Source: Hesseltinella vesiculosa (taxonomy: Eukaryota; Mucoromycota; Mucoromycetes; Mucorales; Cunninghamellaceae). From it: DNA of 64,000 nucleotides. Position 1 is the stretch's first letter. Every line of letters begins with the position of its first letter. Below, in pieces: positions 1 to 10,391 of this stretch. The stretch lies in assembly GCA_002104935.1 (NCBI GenBank), contig MCGT01000002.1:992001-1056000 (forward strand), read 5' to 3'. Made by a program: the position numbers and the translations under genes. The notes beneath the pieces were generated by a model. It was not told where the DNA came from, made no database searches, and saw only the letters and a program-made list of their open reading frames with translations.

Positions 1-1273
1 AAGTCGGTGCCGTTCAAACTCTTGTTGCCCGAGAAATACTCGGCACCGCCGCCCAAGAACACATCAGGCACGACTGTTGGAAGGAGAGCAAAAAAATTAG
101 ATCCCGCTTCTGTTTTCCCCCCCATTGGCCAGTCTTACCAGGATCGGTCCAATGAGGCACGCCATGTAAGAATTGGCGAGTGATTTCACCAGAGACACTG
201 CGTTGGCGGGTGTGAGAGTAGAAAGCAGCAGGAGTGGCGTCTTGAATGTAAGCGGTGGAGACAATGCCGATGGCTGCAAGAAACATGGTGAGTCAGACCA
301 CTTCCTTTTTTTTTTTTTTTGGCCACTGTCATACCTTTGCCAGGTTGGCGGCGACGGATAAGTTCAGTGATGGTTTCGATTTTGGGGTCATCCAAAGGAT
401 CAGCAGAGGAGTCGGCATAGACGTTCAGGGCGGAGGGTGAGCTCTTGTGGCCAGAGGCGTAGGCGGTGGCGCTGTTGGCGGAGTCGGTGAGCAAGCTATC
501 GACGGAGTTAGTGATGACGTGACCGAGCTCGTCAAAAGATTCGAAGCTAAGGAGGTCATGGTATTTGCCAGAGGTGTGCTGGCGGGCCAAGGCGCGGGCA
601 GCGGTGATGGCGCCGGTGTTGGTACCGTCAGAGATGAACAAGATCACGTTTTTGGCTTTTTGCTTGGGCGCTGTGGGTTGGACAACGGTGTAGCGGGCAA
701 CGTAGGACGACTTGGGGCCATATTCCACCTTGACATCATAGACACCGGGTTGCTTGAACTGAAGTTTGCGCCAGACGCGCGAGGTGACAGCAACGTCGAC
801 GGGCTTGGCGTCCAGAGCGAGCTGCTTTGCATATTTGGTCTCGATGGATTGGGTCCAGTTGAAGTGCCATTGTTCCAATGGAGGAACAGAAGCATGGAAG
901 TATTGGCTGGCATCCTTCCAAGAGCCGTGGTTCTTGCGCACTGTGGTCTTGAAGGTGGTGAAAGGTGAGGGTACAGGCTTGGTGGTGTCTTCATCATAGG
1001 CATGCAATTCAACACGCAAATCAAAATAGCCACCAGCAAGAAATTGCGATCTAAAAAAGGGGTAAGGGGGCGGCCAGGTAACAGGGAAGGAGTCGGAAGG
1101 GGATAATATCCTTACTCAGTAGGAGGGAAGATACACGCATGCTTGTCTGGACAGGCACCTAATCTAGGGTATTGACCTTCTTGGTCAGGCACGCGTTGGT
1201 AGTCGTTGGGCTTGACAGCGAGTGCCAAGGCAGCCAATTGGGCCAAGCATACGAAGGTCTTGAGTTGAACCAT
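1..1273 (-). CDS. Alkaline phosphatase, 5' part (cut by window edge)
   Basis: Secreted or vacuolar alkaline phosphatase that releases phosphate from monoesters. Exons 1273-1116, 1050-335, 273-139 and 73-1 join in frame; the 3' end lies left of the window. The start is the ATG at 1273, followed by a hydrophobic leader (MVQLKTFVCLAQLAALALAV) that looks like a signal peptide. Exon 2 carries VILFISDGTN, the metal-binding Asp region, and LLTDSANSATA, the family's nucleophile-serine signature. Exon 3 continues AIGIVSTAYIQDATPAAFYSHT, and exon 4 has DVFLGGGAEYF, typical of the family core. The residues FLAGGYFDLRVELHA just after the first intron match the extra N-terminal region of fungal and bacterial secreted forms. 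The C-terminal half, including any lipid-anchor signal, cannot be judged. Confidence 0.9.
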
Positions 1274-1695
1274 GGGTAAAAAAAAAAATTGGAAGGAGAC
1301 ACTAGAAGAAGAAAAAAAAAAAAAAGAGTGAGACGGGAAGGTGGCACTACTTATAAAAGACCCCGGAAATTCCAGGGTTTCTATTTTTCAAAAAAAGTAA
1401 AAAAGTAAAGAAATAGACAACAAAAAAATATGCAATGCAATGCAATAAATGAAAAGTAACCATGCCGATCACGTTGGAATGTAGGCTAGCTGGCATTGGA
1501 CGGGTCAATGTACAAGCGAGATATCAGATCTATGGCGAATGTCAAAGGAGATCAGGGTCCGATGTTCCAAGATTTCCTTCGCGTTACAGTGAGGCGAGGC
1601 AAGTGACGTTTATTGGTTGAGCAAAAAATTGGTAACCAATCAACGCGCTGGGTTTTGAGAGCACAAGATCAAAAAAAAAAAAAAAGAGGCGTGGT
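1274..1695. promoter_or_regulatory. Upstream region of the alkaline phosphatase gene
   Basis: Non-coding stretch between the phosphatase ATG and the stop of the next minus-strand gene. On the minus strand a TATA-like TTTTATAAG lies at about 1351-1358, roughly 80 nt before the ATG, which fits a core promoter. A-tracts occur at 1279-1288, 1313-1325 and 1671-1685. No open frame of note. Confidence 0.5.
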
Positions 1696-2789
1696 TCAAT
1701 TGAGGACAGTGAACCGTTCCAAATTGGTATCGAGAGGCGTAATAAGAACCTTTTCGGACGGCAGGGTCTCACCAGGTTCCAGTTCGTTTGGCTTGAGGTT
1801 TTGGTAGGTGGATGGAGGCAGGTTGGAGGCAAAGACAGGCTGGGCAGCTTCAAGGGAAGGGATGCCAAGGCCAGGACCAAACATGGGGGTGACGCCTAGT
1901 CTGTATTCATATTTGCCAATGAAGGCGGCTATGAAGACTACCCAGTGTGTCTGGTCAACACAGCCATAAAAGGAGGGTGAGGATCGGCCGGGAAAACGGT
2001 AGGAAAAAAGGAGCGATCGGGGGGAGGGGTCTTACATAAACCAAAAAGATCAAGATGGAGCATCCAAGTGACCATTTGATTTCGTCTTGGAGCAGCCTGC
2101 CACAGTTGTAATAATCCTGTGTCAGGGTCAGGGTGGTGGTGTTGGGTAGGTTTGTTTCGACGGAGGCCAGCCCATCGGCCATGCAAGCGTTGATAAATTG
2201 GCTGGGATTCGCGCCCACGTAAATCACATTGGCAAACAAATCCATAATCACCGCAGCCAGGGCAAACCCCAATGCTCGGGCCAAAGGGCGATCTAACGTG
2301 GTGGTCATTCTCTATTCATAGGGAAGAAGATGAATGGTGATTGGGTAGGGCATGGATGTGGGATTTTTACCGGCCGGATCAGCACCATCACGGTAGCAAA
2401 AGTCACCAGTCCGTAGATTACATTCATCACACCAAACACCACCAGTGGAGCAAAGGGAAGATATGTGAAAAAAGCTTTTCAAAAAAAAGGACGTGAGGTC
2501 GATCGATTTTGGCTGTCAGCCGCCTGGTGTTGATTGCCCTTACGGCTTTGTTGCATGAATGCGGTGGCAGCAAAGTAGAAGCTTAGCGCCTAAGAGGACA
2601 GCTACGTGAGCAGGGTAGATTTGTGGTATTACCACTTACCGACATGAAGAGACTACCAAGAAAACTACCCAGGAAATTAGGGAAACATCCGCAGCATCGA
2701 TTTGGGAGCCGAGAGAATTTGTAGGCGTCACCAAACCTGGCATAATCGTGGCGATTTGTAAATGGTATATAATCAATAATAGGAAACAT
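1696..2789 (-). CDS. Tetraspan integral membrane protein, unknown function
   Basis: Five exons (2789-2640, 2589-2544, 2474-2371, 2311-2036, 1950-1696) join in frame to 276 aa. The chosen ATG at 2789 is the first in the frame that runs into exon 1. Four hydrophobic segments are visible: around residues 35-60 (FLGSFLGSLFMSALSFYFAA), 65-98 (PLVVFGVMNVIYGLVTFATV), 108-130 (ALGFALAAVIMDLFANVIYV) and 170-205 (SILIFLVYTHWVVFIAAFIG). Between TM3 and TM4 is a loop with Asn-Thr-Thr sequons and two cysteines, probably extracytoplasmic. The soluble tail is Pro/Glu-rich. I do not recognise the family; the layout recalls fungal tetraspan membrane proteins, but no signature confirms this. It follows SLX9 on the same strand with 193 nt between. 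Confidence 0.75.
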
Positions 2790-2982
2790 AAAAAAAAAGT
2801 CTATAAGTTGCAATGGATAAAAGAAAAGAAGAAAGAAAAAGTCAAGTGAAGGGGAAAAAAAAAAAAAAAAAGCAAAAGAGCGTGATCGGGCAAGGGGGAA
2901 AAAAACAATTGGCTCAAAAAGGGAATTGGGTAGCTCCGCAGGGACTTTTTCAATGCAAACAATGAAGGCGAGGCTTGATTTT

Positions 2983-3603
2983 TTATTTAAAGGTGTTTTG
3001 TACATGTTGTCGAATAGTGGAGAGTGGGTCATTTTTAAAGGCATCGTGCTGTAATACTTTTTGGAATCGAGCGATATCTTGAAGCCTAGGAGAAGACGCA
3101 TAGTTAGTGGTGATTTGGTAGCGATGGGTGGCGGCTTACATTGCGTTTTTCTTCTTGTTCTTGCTCTTGATCTTGTCCAGAGACACTAGATGGGAACCGG
3201 TTGGTGATGGGGTTGGTGCTGTTGTTTCTTTTGTTGCATCCAGGCCTTGAAGTACTAGATCCATATCGTCAAAGCCACCCTTTTGCAAGGCAGTTTGTCG
3301 AGTTTCATGGCGTTCTTGTTTCTTTTTCACAGTGTAAGCATGATCCAATTCTAAAGTAACATACACGTGAGAAGCGAGATGGCTAGGGAGCCCATTGCTT
3401 ACTTTCTAGCCAAGCGGAATGTCGTTGTTTCTTCTTGTCTGTCTTGCTGATCGTGGACTGTGGTTGGGAGAGAGAATGAATAAAAAAGATCAACAACGAT
3501 GGCTTATCGTTTTTATGAATCATTGCCCATGTACCTTTGTTGTTGATGCAATGGATGACGATGGTTTAGCTGTGGATGAACGTTTACGATTGACTTTTGG
3601 CAT
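2983..3603 (-). CDS. SLX9: Ribosome biogenesis protein SLX9 (FAM207A family)
   Basis: Small basic nucleolar protein of the 40S pre-ribosome, needed for ITS1 processing in yeast (family knowledge). Exons 3603-3535, 3457-3403, 3350-3140 and 3085-2983 give 145 aa. Exon 2 holds the family hallmark SKTDKKKQRHSAWLEK, matching the KKxxRHExWLxK block. The last exon reads IARFQKVLQHDAFKNDPLST then IRQHVQNTF, matching the conserved C-terminal RFQxLLxxxxFxxxPxxxI motif. The middle carries a lysine-rich stretch KIKSKNKKKNA. The start is the ATG at 3603; exon 1 encodes only 23 residues. Length is within the family's usual range. No sign of damage. Confidence 0.85.
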
Positions 3604-3739
3604 TGTTTGGAAATGGAGAAAAAAAAAAAAAGAAAAAAGATAAAATTCATTACCCGGTGCCTTTTTCTAAAGGGCCTTCCATCGGTTTTTTTTGGTTTCT
3701 TTGCTCAACTTTTTATTTTCAAATAAATGGGCATTCGCA

Positions 3740-4774
3740 TTATAATTTGGAAGGAGAGGCTACGTTGGCAATGACAGCATAGCCGTTGGTCAAGACAGGG
3801 CGTTTGCCGATCTTGGCAACAAATACCACACCAAAGGAATGAGCGTCGTGAGGCACCTTCCAAAAGTCATAATGGACAACTTCGCCAGGAAGGACTGGGC
3901 TGGCAAAACGGGCGGTGATGCTCTTGAAGCGTTCACGCTGGTTGTTGGCAAAGTGCTTGGTGATGAGGGCAGCACTGTGGCCGTAAGAGGCCAGGCCGTG
4001 CAGGATTGGGCGGGGGAACCCGACGCGTTGGGCGACCTTGGGGTCGGCGTGCAATGGGTTGAAGTCACCGCAGAGTCGGTATAGCAGAGCCTGGTTGGTG
4101 TTGGTGGCAAAATCGCTGGAGAGGTCAGCGGCGGTGTCGGGAGGCGTGTACTTGGGCGGTTTGGGGCCCTTGGGGCCGTCCCAGCCACCGTAGCCGCGCA
4201 CAAACATCTTGCTGCCCATGCGGCAGTAATGGACATTGTCTTGCTCGCCATAAAGATCGACGATGGAGTCGATGACCATGCCAGAGCCCTTGTCGTAAAC
4301 GCCGGTGCAGGTCTTGACGGATTTGAATCGGCCGCCTTGGACAGGGAAGGGGTGGATGACTTCGAGCGATTGTTCACCGTGCACGATGCGATCAGGATCG
4401 TAGGAAGGGATACCGGGGATGCCACCGCCGCTGTTGAAACGCTCAGTAAACACATTGACGTCCCAGTGTTCGGATTTCAGCAGCAAAGACAGCGCATAGG
4501 TTGGCAGCGGGCCAAAGCCAGGCTCTAAAAAAGGAGAGCAGTCAGGGGGGAATGGTAGGACGTCTTTCTCCTACCATTTTCATAGAGCCATTGCAGTTCA
4601 GTATCAGGGACGCCGATGGAAAGAGCGTAGAGTAAATAGTCCCGACGGGTGCAGGCTACCTAGGATGGAGAAGCGCGTGAGAAAAGGATGAGCCAACACC
4701 AAAGGGCTTACGATTTCTGCTGGCGACTGATGGCCGACGGCTTTGGCAACATCCACTTTGAATCCTTCAGGCAT
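3740..4774 (-). CDS. Peroxisomal (R)-specific enoyl-CoA hydratase 2 (MaoC-like, hot-dog fold)
   Basis: Hydrates 2-enoyl-CoA to (3R)-hydroxyacyl-CoA, the step done by the C-terminal domain of Fox2/MFE-2 in peroxisomal beta-oxidation. Exons 4774-4712, 4659-4575 and 4524-3740 give 310 aa. The catalytic hydratase-2 motif YRLCGDFNPLHADPKVA is followed by GFPRPILHGLASYGHSA; the Asp and His of GDxNPLH are present. The first half, with the partner hot-dog fold, includes RRDYLLYALSIG. The protein ends in SKL, a canonical PTS1 peroxisomal signal. Stand-alone proteins of this size exist beside multidomain Fox2, so this could act with a separate dehydrogenase. Start is the ATG at 4774 (MPEGFKVDVAKAVG). 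Confidence 0.9.
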
Positions 4775-4970
4775 GTTTGTTGGTATTGATGAAAAGAGGG
4801 TAACGAAATGAAAATGAGAGAAAAAGAAATAAAAATAAAAAAAAAGTGTGGGGGAAAATCTGAATTTCATGTGGGATCGCCACCTGTGAAAAAAAGGAAA
4901 ATCACGCCTGGTCTGGGAATCTGGAAAACACTGGTTGTCATGCAAAGGGAGCTGGGTGGGCGGGTTTTTT

Positions 4971-7057
4971 TTATTGACGGTAAGGTTCAATAGATCGTGA
5001 CAGGGGGGTTGGTTTGTTGGTCATGCCAACTATTTCTTCGCCTCTTCCGGAGCCGTTGGGCATACCAAGAGGGAGGGCGGGTGAAGGCAGGGCAGGGTCG
5101 AAGTTGGGTGGCGATGGGGTGAGGTGTTTTTGTTCAAGTCGCACAGCCAGCGATGAGATGGCAGAGAACGAGAGAGATGGCGGGACAATGTCGGGGTTGA
5201 TGCGTTCATACAGCAACATGTAGGGGTTGGCGGCAAGCACTTCATCCAAGGAACAGTGATCGACATTTTCATCGGAGATGCGGTACCAGACATCCTTACT
5301 GCCATGCCAATCTTCGCAGCTGGTGTGAGATGAACAAGATGAACATGATGAGCAAAGGCACAGCGAGGCGTTGACTTGGCGTTTGTAGGTGATAAAGTGG
5401 CCGTAGTTGTGGCTGCCGTAATGCACAATCACGGACATGAGGCGGTAGCGGCATGACGACGTTGGGTCGACGGACGACATGGGTTTGGTGGCGTCGGTGT
5501 CCATGGTGCCGTTGGTGCAGAAAGGCTGCATGTCCAGGAGATCGGGAAAGGTGAGCTGGCACTTGTTCTTGTAGACCAGGCCAGACGGTGATAAGGTGGA
5601 GCGGGCGACATGGAAGCATAGGATCTTGGGTAACTTTGCAAACATAGCTTGCTTGCTGGACACACCTCGGGCGGTTTGGATGGAGATGTTGGGTATCATT
5701 TTTTTCAAGTCGTCATTTGTCAGATCAGCGCCGGCCACAAGCCGGGTCTCCAGCTCACGTCGCTGACTTTCCAGCTGCACCATGTTGGTCAGCCGGTCTT
5801 TCTTGTCCTTGCCTTCTTTCTTGGCCAGCAGTTTCAGGTTATCCACTTGCGTTTGCACGTGCGCCAGTGTTTGATGCAAGGAGCACTTTCGGCAGCCCAC
5901 GTCCTCTAAATATTCCAATCCGGTCCATTCTTCTAAACACTCGTCCAGAGTGGCCGAGGGCTACATAACGTCGTCAGTCCCTTTGCTCTTTCTCATGATG
6001 AAAAGGAGCAACTCACTGTTTGAGGTAAGGTTAGTTGGATATTGTTGAATGAAAAGTGGCGGATGGCTTCCTGGAAAAAAAAAGGAGATAAGCGATGGGG
6101 CCGGGGTTTTTTTCAAATCAACACTTACTACGTAGCCACAAGTGGTGCAGGACAATCGGCTAGCAAACAAACCATGGAAAGGATTCTCAACATTGGAGGA
6201 TGGTTTGGCAAAGAGAGAGACCAGCTCTTTGAGACCCGAGGGTTGGCGTCGTTTGACGGACAGGGAACTGCGTTCTTGGTCCATGGTATCGGTGAGGACC
6301 TGAAACAACTCCTGCGCATCTTGTTGTTCACGACTGATGACCCGGGGGTGTTTGCTGAGAGCTTGGGTCATTTCGGTGGGGCGGAAGGCATAGTTGGAAG
6401 ACGCAGCTGACAGACGTTGGTGCTCTTCCAATGGTCGAGATAAGAGTCGAAGGGTGCGTAATAGGGCTCGTGACATTGGCAAGGGATGGTGCTGCTGATT
6501 AAGCTGCTCTAGATACACATGCAAAAAAGGTAACGAGGAGAGTGCCTATAAAGAAATCGTCAGGGTTTGTCGCTTTTTTTTTTTAGATGAGACGCTACTT
6601 GGAGCACCGAGTTGAGATAGCAAGAATTGCCGGTGTTGACCAAGCCTGAGACAAGGTAGTCGGTATTGAGCGAGTGGACGCAGATATCCAAAGGGTCAGG
6701 CTGGGAAGGGGCCAACGAGAGATGAATCATTGGGTTGGAAGGTTGGGCTGGGCTGTCGATATCGTCTTGAGGATCAAAGGATTCAGTCCAGTAGGCAACA
6801 GTGTCGAAGAGAGTAAAAAGGCCAAGGTCTTCACATGCTCGTAACATCCAGAGATGCAGCAGGTGCCAGCAATGCTTATAGAGCATGGTTAGGCCGATTC
6901 GGTTAGAGAATGCTTTACTGATGCCAACAAGCGACGGAGGAGGTGCAAAGATGAGTGGCACCATAATCAGCCCAAGGCCAAGCGTCAACAGAAACACTTG
7001 AATCCAAAACGAAAAATCGACTAGAAACATCTGGATAAACTCCAGTGTTGAAGTCAT
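4971..7057 (-). CDS. Membrane-anchored ubiquitin-specific protease (USP30/UBP16/UBP1 type)
   Basis: Cysteine deubiquitinase of peptidase family C19. Exons 7057-6599, 6545-6129, 6070-6017 and 5960-4971 give 639 aa. An N-terminal segment (about residues 14-36, FWIQVFLLTLGLGLIMVPLI) is a clear transmembrane anchor. The Cys box GLVNTGNSCYLNSVLQ spans the end of exon 1. A QQDAQELFQVL block and the zinc-knuckle CxxC pairs (SCTTCGYV, VGCRKCS) follow. The His box is YGSHNYGHFITYKR, and the domain closes with DEVLAANPYMLLYER. An N-terminal TM on a USP core is the layout of USP30 and yeast Ubp16 (mitochondrial outer membrane) and of Ubp1 (ER), so the target membrane is uncertain. The last 90 residues are Pro/Ser-rich. 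The start at 7057 (MTSTLEFIQMF) is the first ATG before the TM. Confidence 0.88.
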
Positions 7058-7487
7058 GATGTTGAAAGGGAAGAGAAAAGGAGAATGAAGAAGAGGTATA
7101 AGAATGGTCAATGGGCGAAACAGAAAGAAATCGGGTGACAGACAATCACAGTTGAAAGAACAAAAAAAAAAAAAAAGAAAGAAAGAAAAGAAAGAAAAAA
7201 GTCAAAGTGGATGATCCTTTTCTCCTTTTTCGACGTTTTCCAGCTCCGGATGGCCCCTCCCTTTCTTGTGACACTTTTCTACATGAAAGCATTGGGCAAA
7301 GAGGTGAGTGAGATGTCCAAGAGGCAGGACTCGTAAAGGGCATGGTTGTGTAACAAAATAAAAAAAAAAGAACGATCCTCCACTATTTAAGAGAGCAGAT
7401 GACGCAGTTCTTTTTACATGGCAAAACAGGGGAGCACAAAAAGATTTATTTCCAAGAGACGAGGCTATATACAAGAGAAAGGAGAAA
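7058..7487. other. Intergenic region upstream of the USP gene
   Basis: 430 nt between two minus-strand genes. It holds A-rich tracts at about 7161-7200 and 7360-7369. No additional gene seen; open frames here are in A-rich or opposite-strand context. Confidence 0.5.
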
Positions 7488-8713
7488 TCAAACAAAGAGT
7501 GAGTACGAGGTCGAGGCAGGCTGTTTTTGTACAAGGGAAGGAGAGCCGATGGGGCCAAAGGTGGTAGAGGAGGAGGTGGAAGAGGAAAAGGAGCGTTGAC
7601 GGTTGGGAATAAACGGATGATTCTGAAGCAAGGTGATGTTGGATTGGGGAGGTATCGAAGCAGGCGCAAGAGGTGGAGACGAAGGAGGCGTGATCAATTG
7701 GAGAGGAACGGTGTGGACTTTGCGACTCCACTGCATGAGATCCATGTCTTCCAAAGGGTCGTGGTGAGGTAAGATGCCCGGGATGTTCAGACCGGTAGAA
7801 AAGGGAGAGTACCAGGCCACAGGCATGACATCCACAGCGGATGGCTCAACCTCCTCTTGGGCCGACTCCATCGAGAGGGAGGACAGGCAAGGCGACATGG
7901 ATAGCGTTTGTTGCTCGCCCGTGGCTTTCGCGTCGAGGTCGACATGGGGCTGGGGAGGGTCGATCAAATCAGGAGACGGATAAGAAGCTAGCATGGGGCA
8001 TGCATGATGGGCAGATTTTGATGGCTTTTCTTTAAAAGGACGAGGGGGCTGTCGTGCATGATGATGTCGCTTACGCCGTGCATGCTTGGTTGGTTTGGCA
8101 AGAGGCTTTCGAGGCTCGTCCGACAGCTCGGCCCAGAGATTTTCCAAATCCATCGTGTCTGACAAAGGAGGCTGTAATTTGGCGACCCATTTCTTTCCAC
8201 AGGAAAGTCCATGGCCTGTTTTTTGCGTAAACGCAAACAAGTGCTTCAACCTCGAGAGGATGGGTTGCCAACGGTCCAGCTAAAGAGCCGTGTTACTCAT
8301 CTCCGCAAGGTTTCACCCACCCCAGAACCCCTCTCCGATTTTTTTTTTCTTACCTTGTGAATCAAGGCACAGCCAAGGAAAAAGGAAAGACCGTAAAGCC
8401 AGGGTGATTTCTTAAGAGGACGCCAGCGTTTGAAGCCATTGGAACGAGGTGAGAGCTCGGGCTGGGTTTGGTGTGTATGGTTTGGCAGGAGCGTATCGAA
8501 GAGGGGAGGGGAGGTGGCATTGACAGTAGAAAGCGTGAGAGCTGACGTAGCCCAACGAGAAAACGATTGCGTCGGAAGCGTCAAGGTTGGCAGACACAGC
8601 TGAAGTTGGGATATAACCGTAGTGACCATGATCGTTACAAGGGAAAGAAGAATAAGAATCACAGGCGAGAGCACCACCAAGGAGGTGATCTGTAGCCCTC
8701 GAGATGTGCGCAT
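7488..8713 (-). CDS. Unknown two-TM membrane protein
   Basis: Exons 8713-8354 and 8279-7488 give 383 aa. The ATG at 8713 starts MRTSRGLQ, then a long hydrophobic segment at about residues 9-35 (VVLSPVILILLSLVTIMVTT). A second hydrophobic segment lies at about 103-120 (SPWLYGLSFFLGCALIHK), just before the intron. The remaining 260 residues are soluble: a short helical patch (FAFTQKTGHGLSCGKKW), a His/Arg cluster (KHARRKRHHHARQPP), and low-complexity Ser/Pro stretches such as LITPPSSPPLAPA. I recognise no family. The two TMs with a lumenal Ser/Thr/Pro-rich loop and a long cytosolic tail suggest an endomembrane adaptor, but this is only topology-based. Confidence 0.7.
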
Positions 8714-9455
8714 TGAGGAAAGTGAACGTCAGGGGGTATCAAAAAAGAACAACAACACCTTGATTGTGAGGGAAAAATGAAAGGAAAAAGGAAGAATAGA
8801 AAAAAAAAAATGAACAAAGGAAGAAAAGGCAGCATACGTTTGCCCTTTTCGGGAACAGTGTACCGCTGTGTTTGAATCCGTCCTACCCAGCCCGCTCTTC
8901 CCATTGGCTCCGGCAAAATAGTTCCTTTGGGATGAGCAATTGTCATCGACAGTTTAATTGACCCATCATCGGTCCCCATCCACCTTTTTTTTTTTTTTCT
9001 CGCATGAAAAATAGCTGTTCTCTTTCTGTGTCACTTTTTTTTTTCACAAATCAGTCTTTGCCTTTGCCTTCATCCGCCTTTGATTGTGCGATGATCCTTC
9101 GTGTCACCAATCTCGATCGGTCGGTCTTACCATTGTTCTACCGTTCAGTCTCCAGTTGCATGCAAGCAAATCTGTCACCATGATTGCACCTCCTATCCAC
9201 ATGTGAACTTTCCCCCCTCCCTCACTTCTTAGAATCAATAGAACGATGGTTGCAAACTTTTTTTTTTTTTTGGAAACACAGTATTATTAACAAAAGGGGA
9301 TGAAGAAAGATGAAATGACACTAATTTTTTTTTTTGTTTCTTGGCAATAACAAAAGGGCATAGGGAGAAAGAGCAATGGGGAGTTCATAAGACATAGAAA
9401 AAAAAAGGAATGAAAATAGTAAAGCACAGGAGCAGTCTATGCAGAAGCAATCCTA
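8714..9455. other. Intergenic region
   Basis: 742 nt between the 3' end of the 9456-10391 gene and the start of the two-TM gene, both on the minus strand. Contains T-tracts at about 8985-8999, 9036-9044, 9260-9271 and 9327-9335. I see no supported gene. Confidence 0.5.
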
Positions 9456-10391
9456 TCAAAGTCCAGCAACTCTAAAAAAATCGGCTTTCATTAAACACTT
9501 GTCCTCCATCGCATTCCCTCGAGGCAGAATAAGCTTACCGGTCAAATCCAATTCGTCGTTGGCTATCAAGGGTGGAGGTTCTACGCCATAGCCAGCCCGT
9601 TGCAGCAAGGCGATCATTTCTTGTTCCGAGATGTTGTTAAAAACAGCACTGCCAAAGTTTGTGTCGGTCATCGGCAATGAAACCTCAGGAAACCAGGCCC
9701 CAGCGGGCGAGACCAAAAGACTGGAGGAGTCGTTTTGGTCGGCCTGGAACGAGGTGGCGGGCACATCGCCAGCCTTGGCGTTTTCCTGTAGCAGGTCATC
9801 GCGTTCACTCGTGTCATCGTCGGATTCTTCTTGTTCATTTAACACTTTGAAGGACAGCGATCGAGCCAGGATGCGCAGCTTGGCACTGCCGTTCTTGGAG
9901 ACGGTTGATTTTTTGCGGATGACAACAGAGACAAAGCCGTTTTCGTTGGCTTGGAGTTCAATGATGGAGGTATTTGCCGCCACTTTCTTGGAGGGTTTGT
10001 GAATGCGATGCTGAGAATGCGAGGTGGATGAGATGGATTGGGCTCGTTCCAATCGGGTATACATGGCTTGTTCTTGAGGTTGACGGCTTTGTTTAAGACC
10101 TTGCATCATACGCTGCTGGGCAAAGGCCAGGTTGGTGCGAAGTGTACGACCCAAGTCAGCGATATCGTCTTTTGGCAAAGTTGGAGGTGTGTTTGGAGGA
10201 GAGGAGGTGGGGGTGGGGCATGACGAATGGAACTCATCGCCAGACACGGTCATGGGCGACAAGTCTGGCGATTCCAATGAACTGGAGGCATCACCAAAAG
10301 AATAAGTCAGCAGGCTAGGATCACAGAACAAGCCTTGGTCACCGGCACCAAACAGAGGTTCCATCAGGTCATGAGGAAAGGCATTGTCCAT
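9456..10391 (-). CDS. Unknown acidic, Ser/Pro-rich protein, 311 aa
   Basis: Single coding exon; ATG at 10391 starts MDNAFPHDLMEPLFGAGD. A probable 5'-UTR intron (10482-10420, GTAAGTATC to CAG on the minus strand) lies just upstream. Visible features: a phosphorylatable SSPPNTPPTLP stretch near residue 64, a Gln-rich helix around 90-115, a basic patch (RIHKPSKKVAA) near 130, a compact stretch around 140-180 (IIELQANENGFVSVVIRKKS), an acidic run EESDDDTSERDD, and a conserved-looking C-terminal block (ISEQEMIALLQRAGYG). The mix of acidic, Gln-rich and Ser/Pro segments suggests a transcription or signalling regulator, but I find no DNA-binding or enzymatic motif. No family assignment. Confidence 0.7.
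   Translation of the reverse strand: MDNAFPHDLMEPLFGAGDQGLFCDPSLLTYSFGDASSSLESPDLSPMTVSGDEFHSSCPTPTSSPPNTPPTLPKDDIADLGRTLRTNLAFAQQRMMQGLKQSRQPQEQAMYTRLERAQSISSTSHSQHRIHKPSKKVAANTSIIELQANENGFVSVVIRKKSTVSKNGSAKLRILARSLSFKVLNEQEESDDDTSERDDLLQENAKAGDVPATSFQADQNDSSSLLVSPAGAWFPEVSLPMTDTNFGSAVFNNISEQEMIALLQRAGYGVEPPPLIANDELDLTGKLILPRGNAMEDKCLMKADFFRVAGL

Noticed and set aside
447..968. 173-codon plus-strand frame inside the alkaline phosphatase gene
   Set aside because: Antisense shadow; the minus strand carries the phosphatase motifs.
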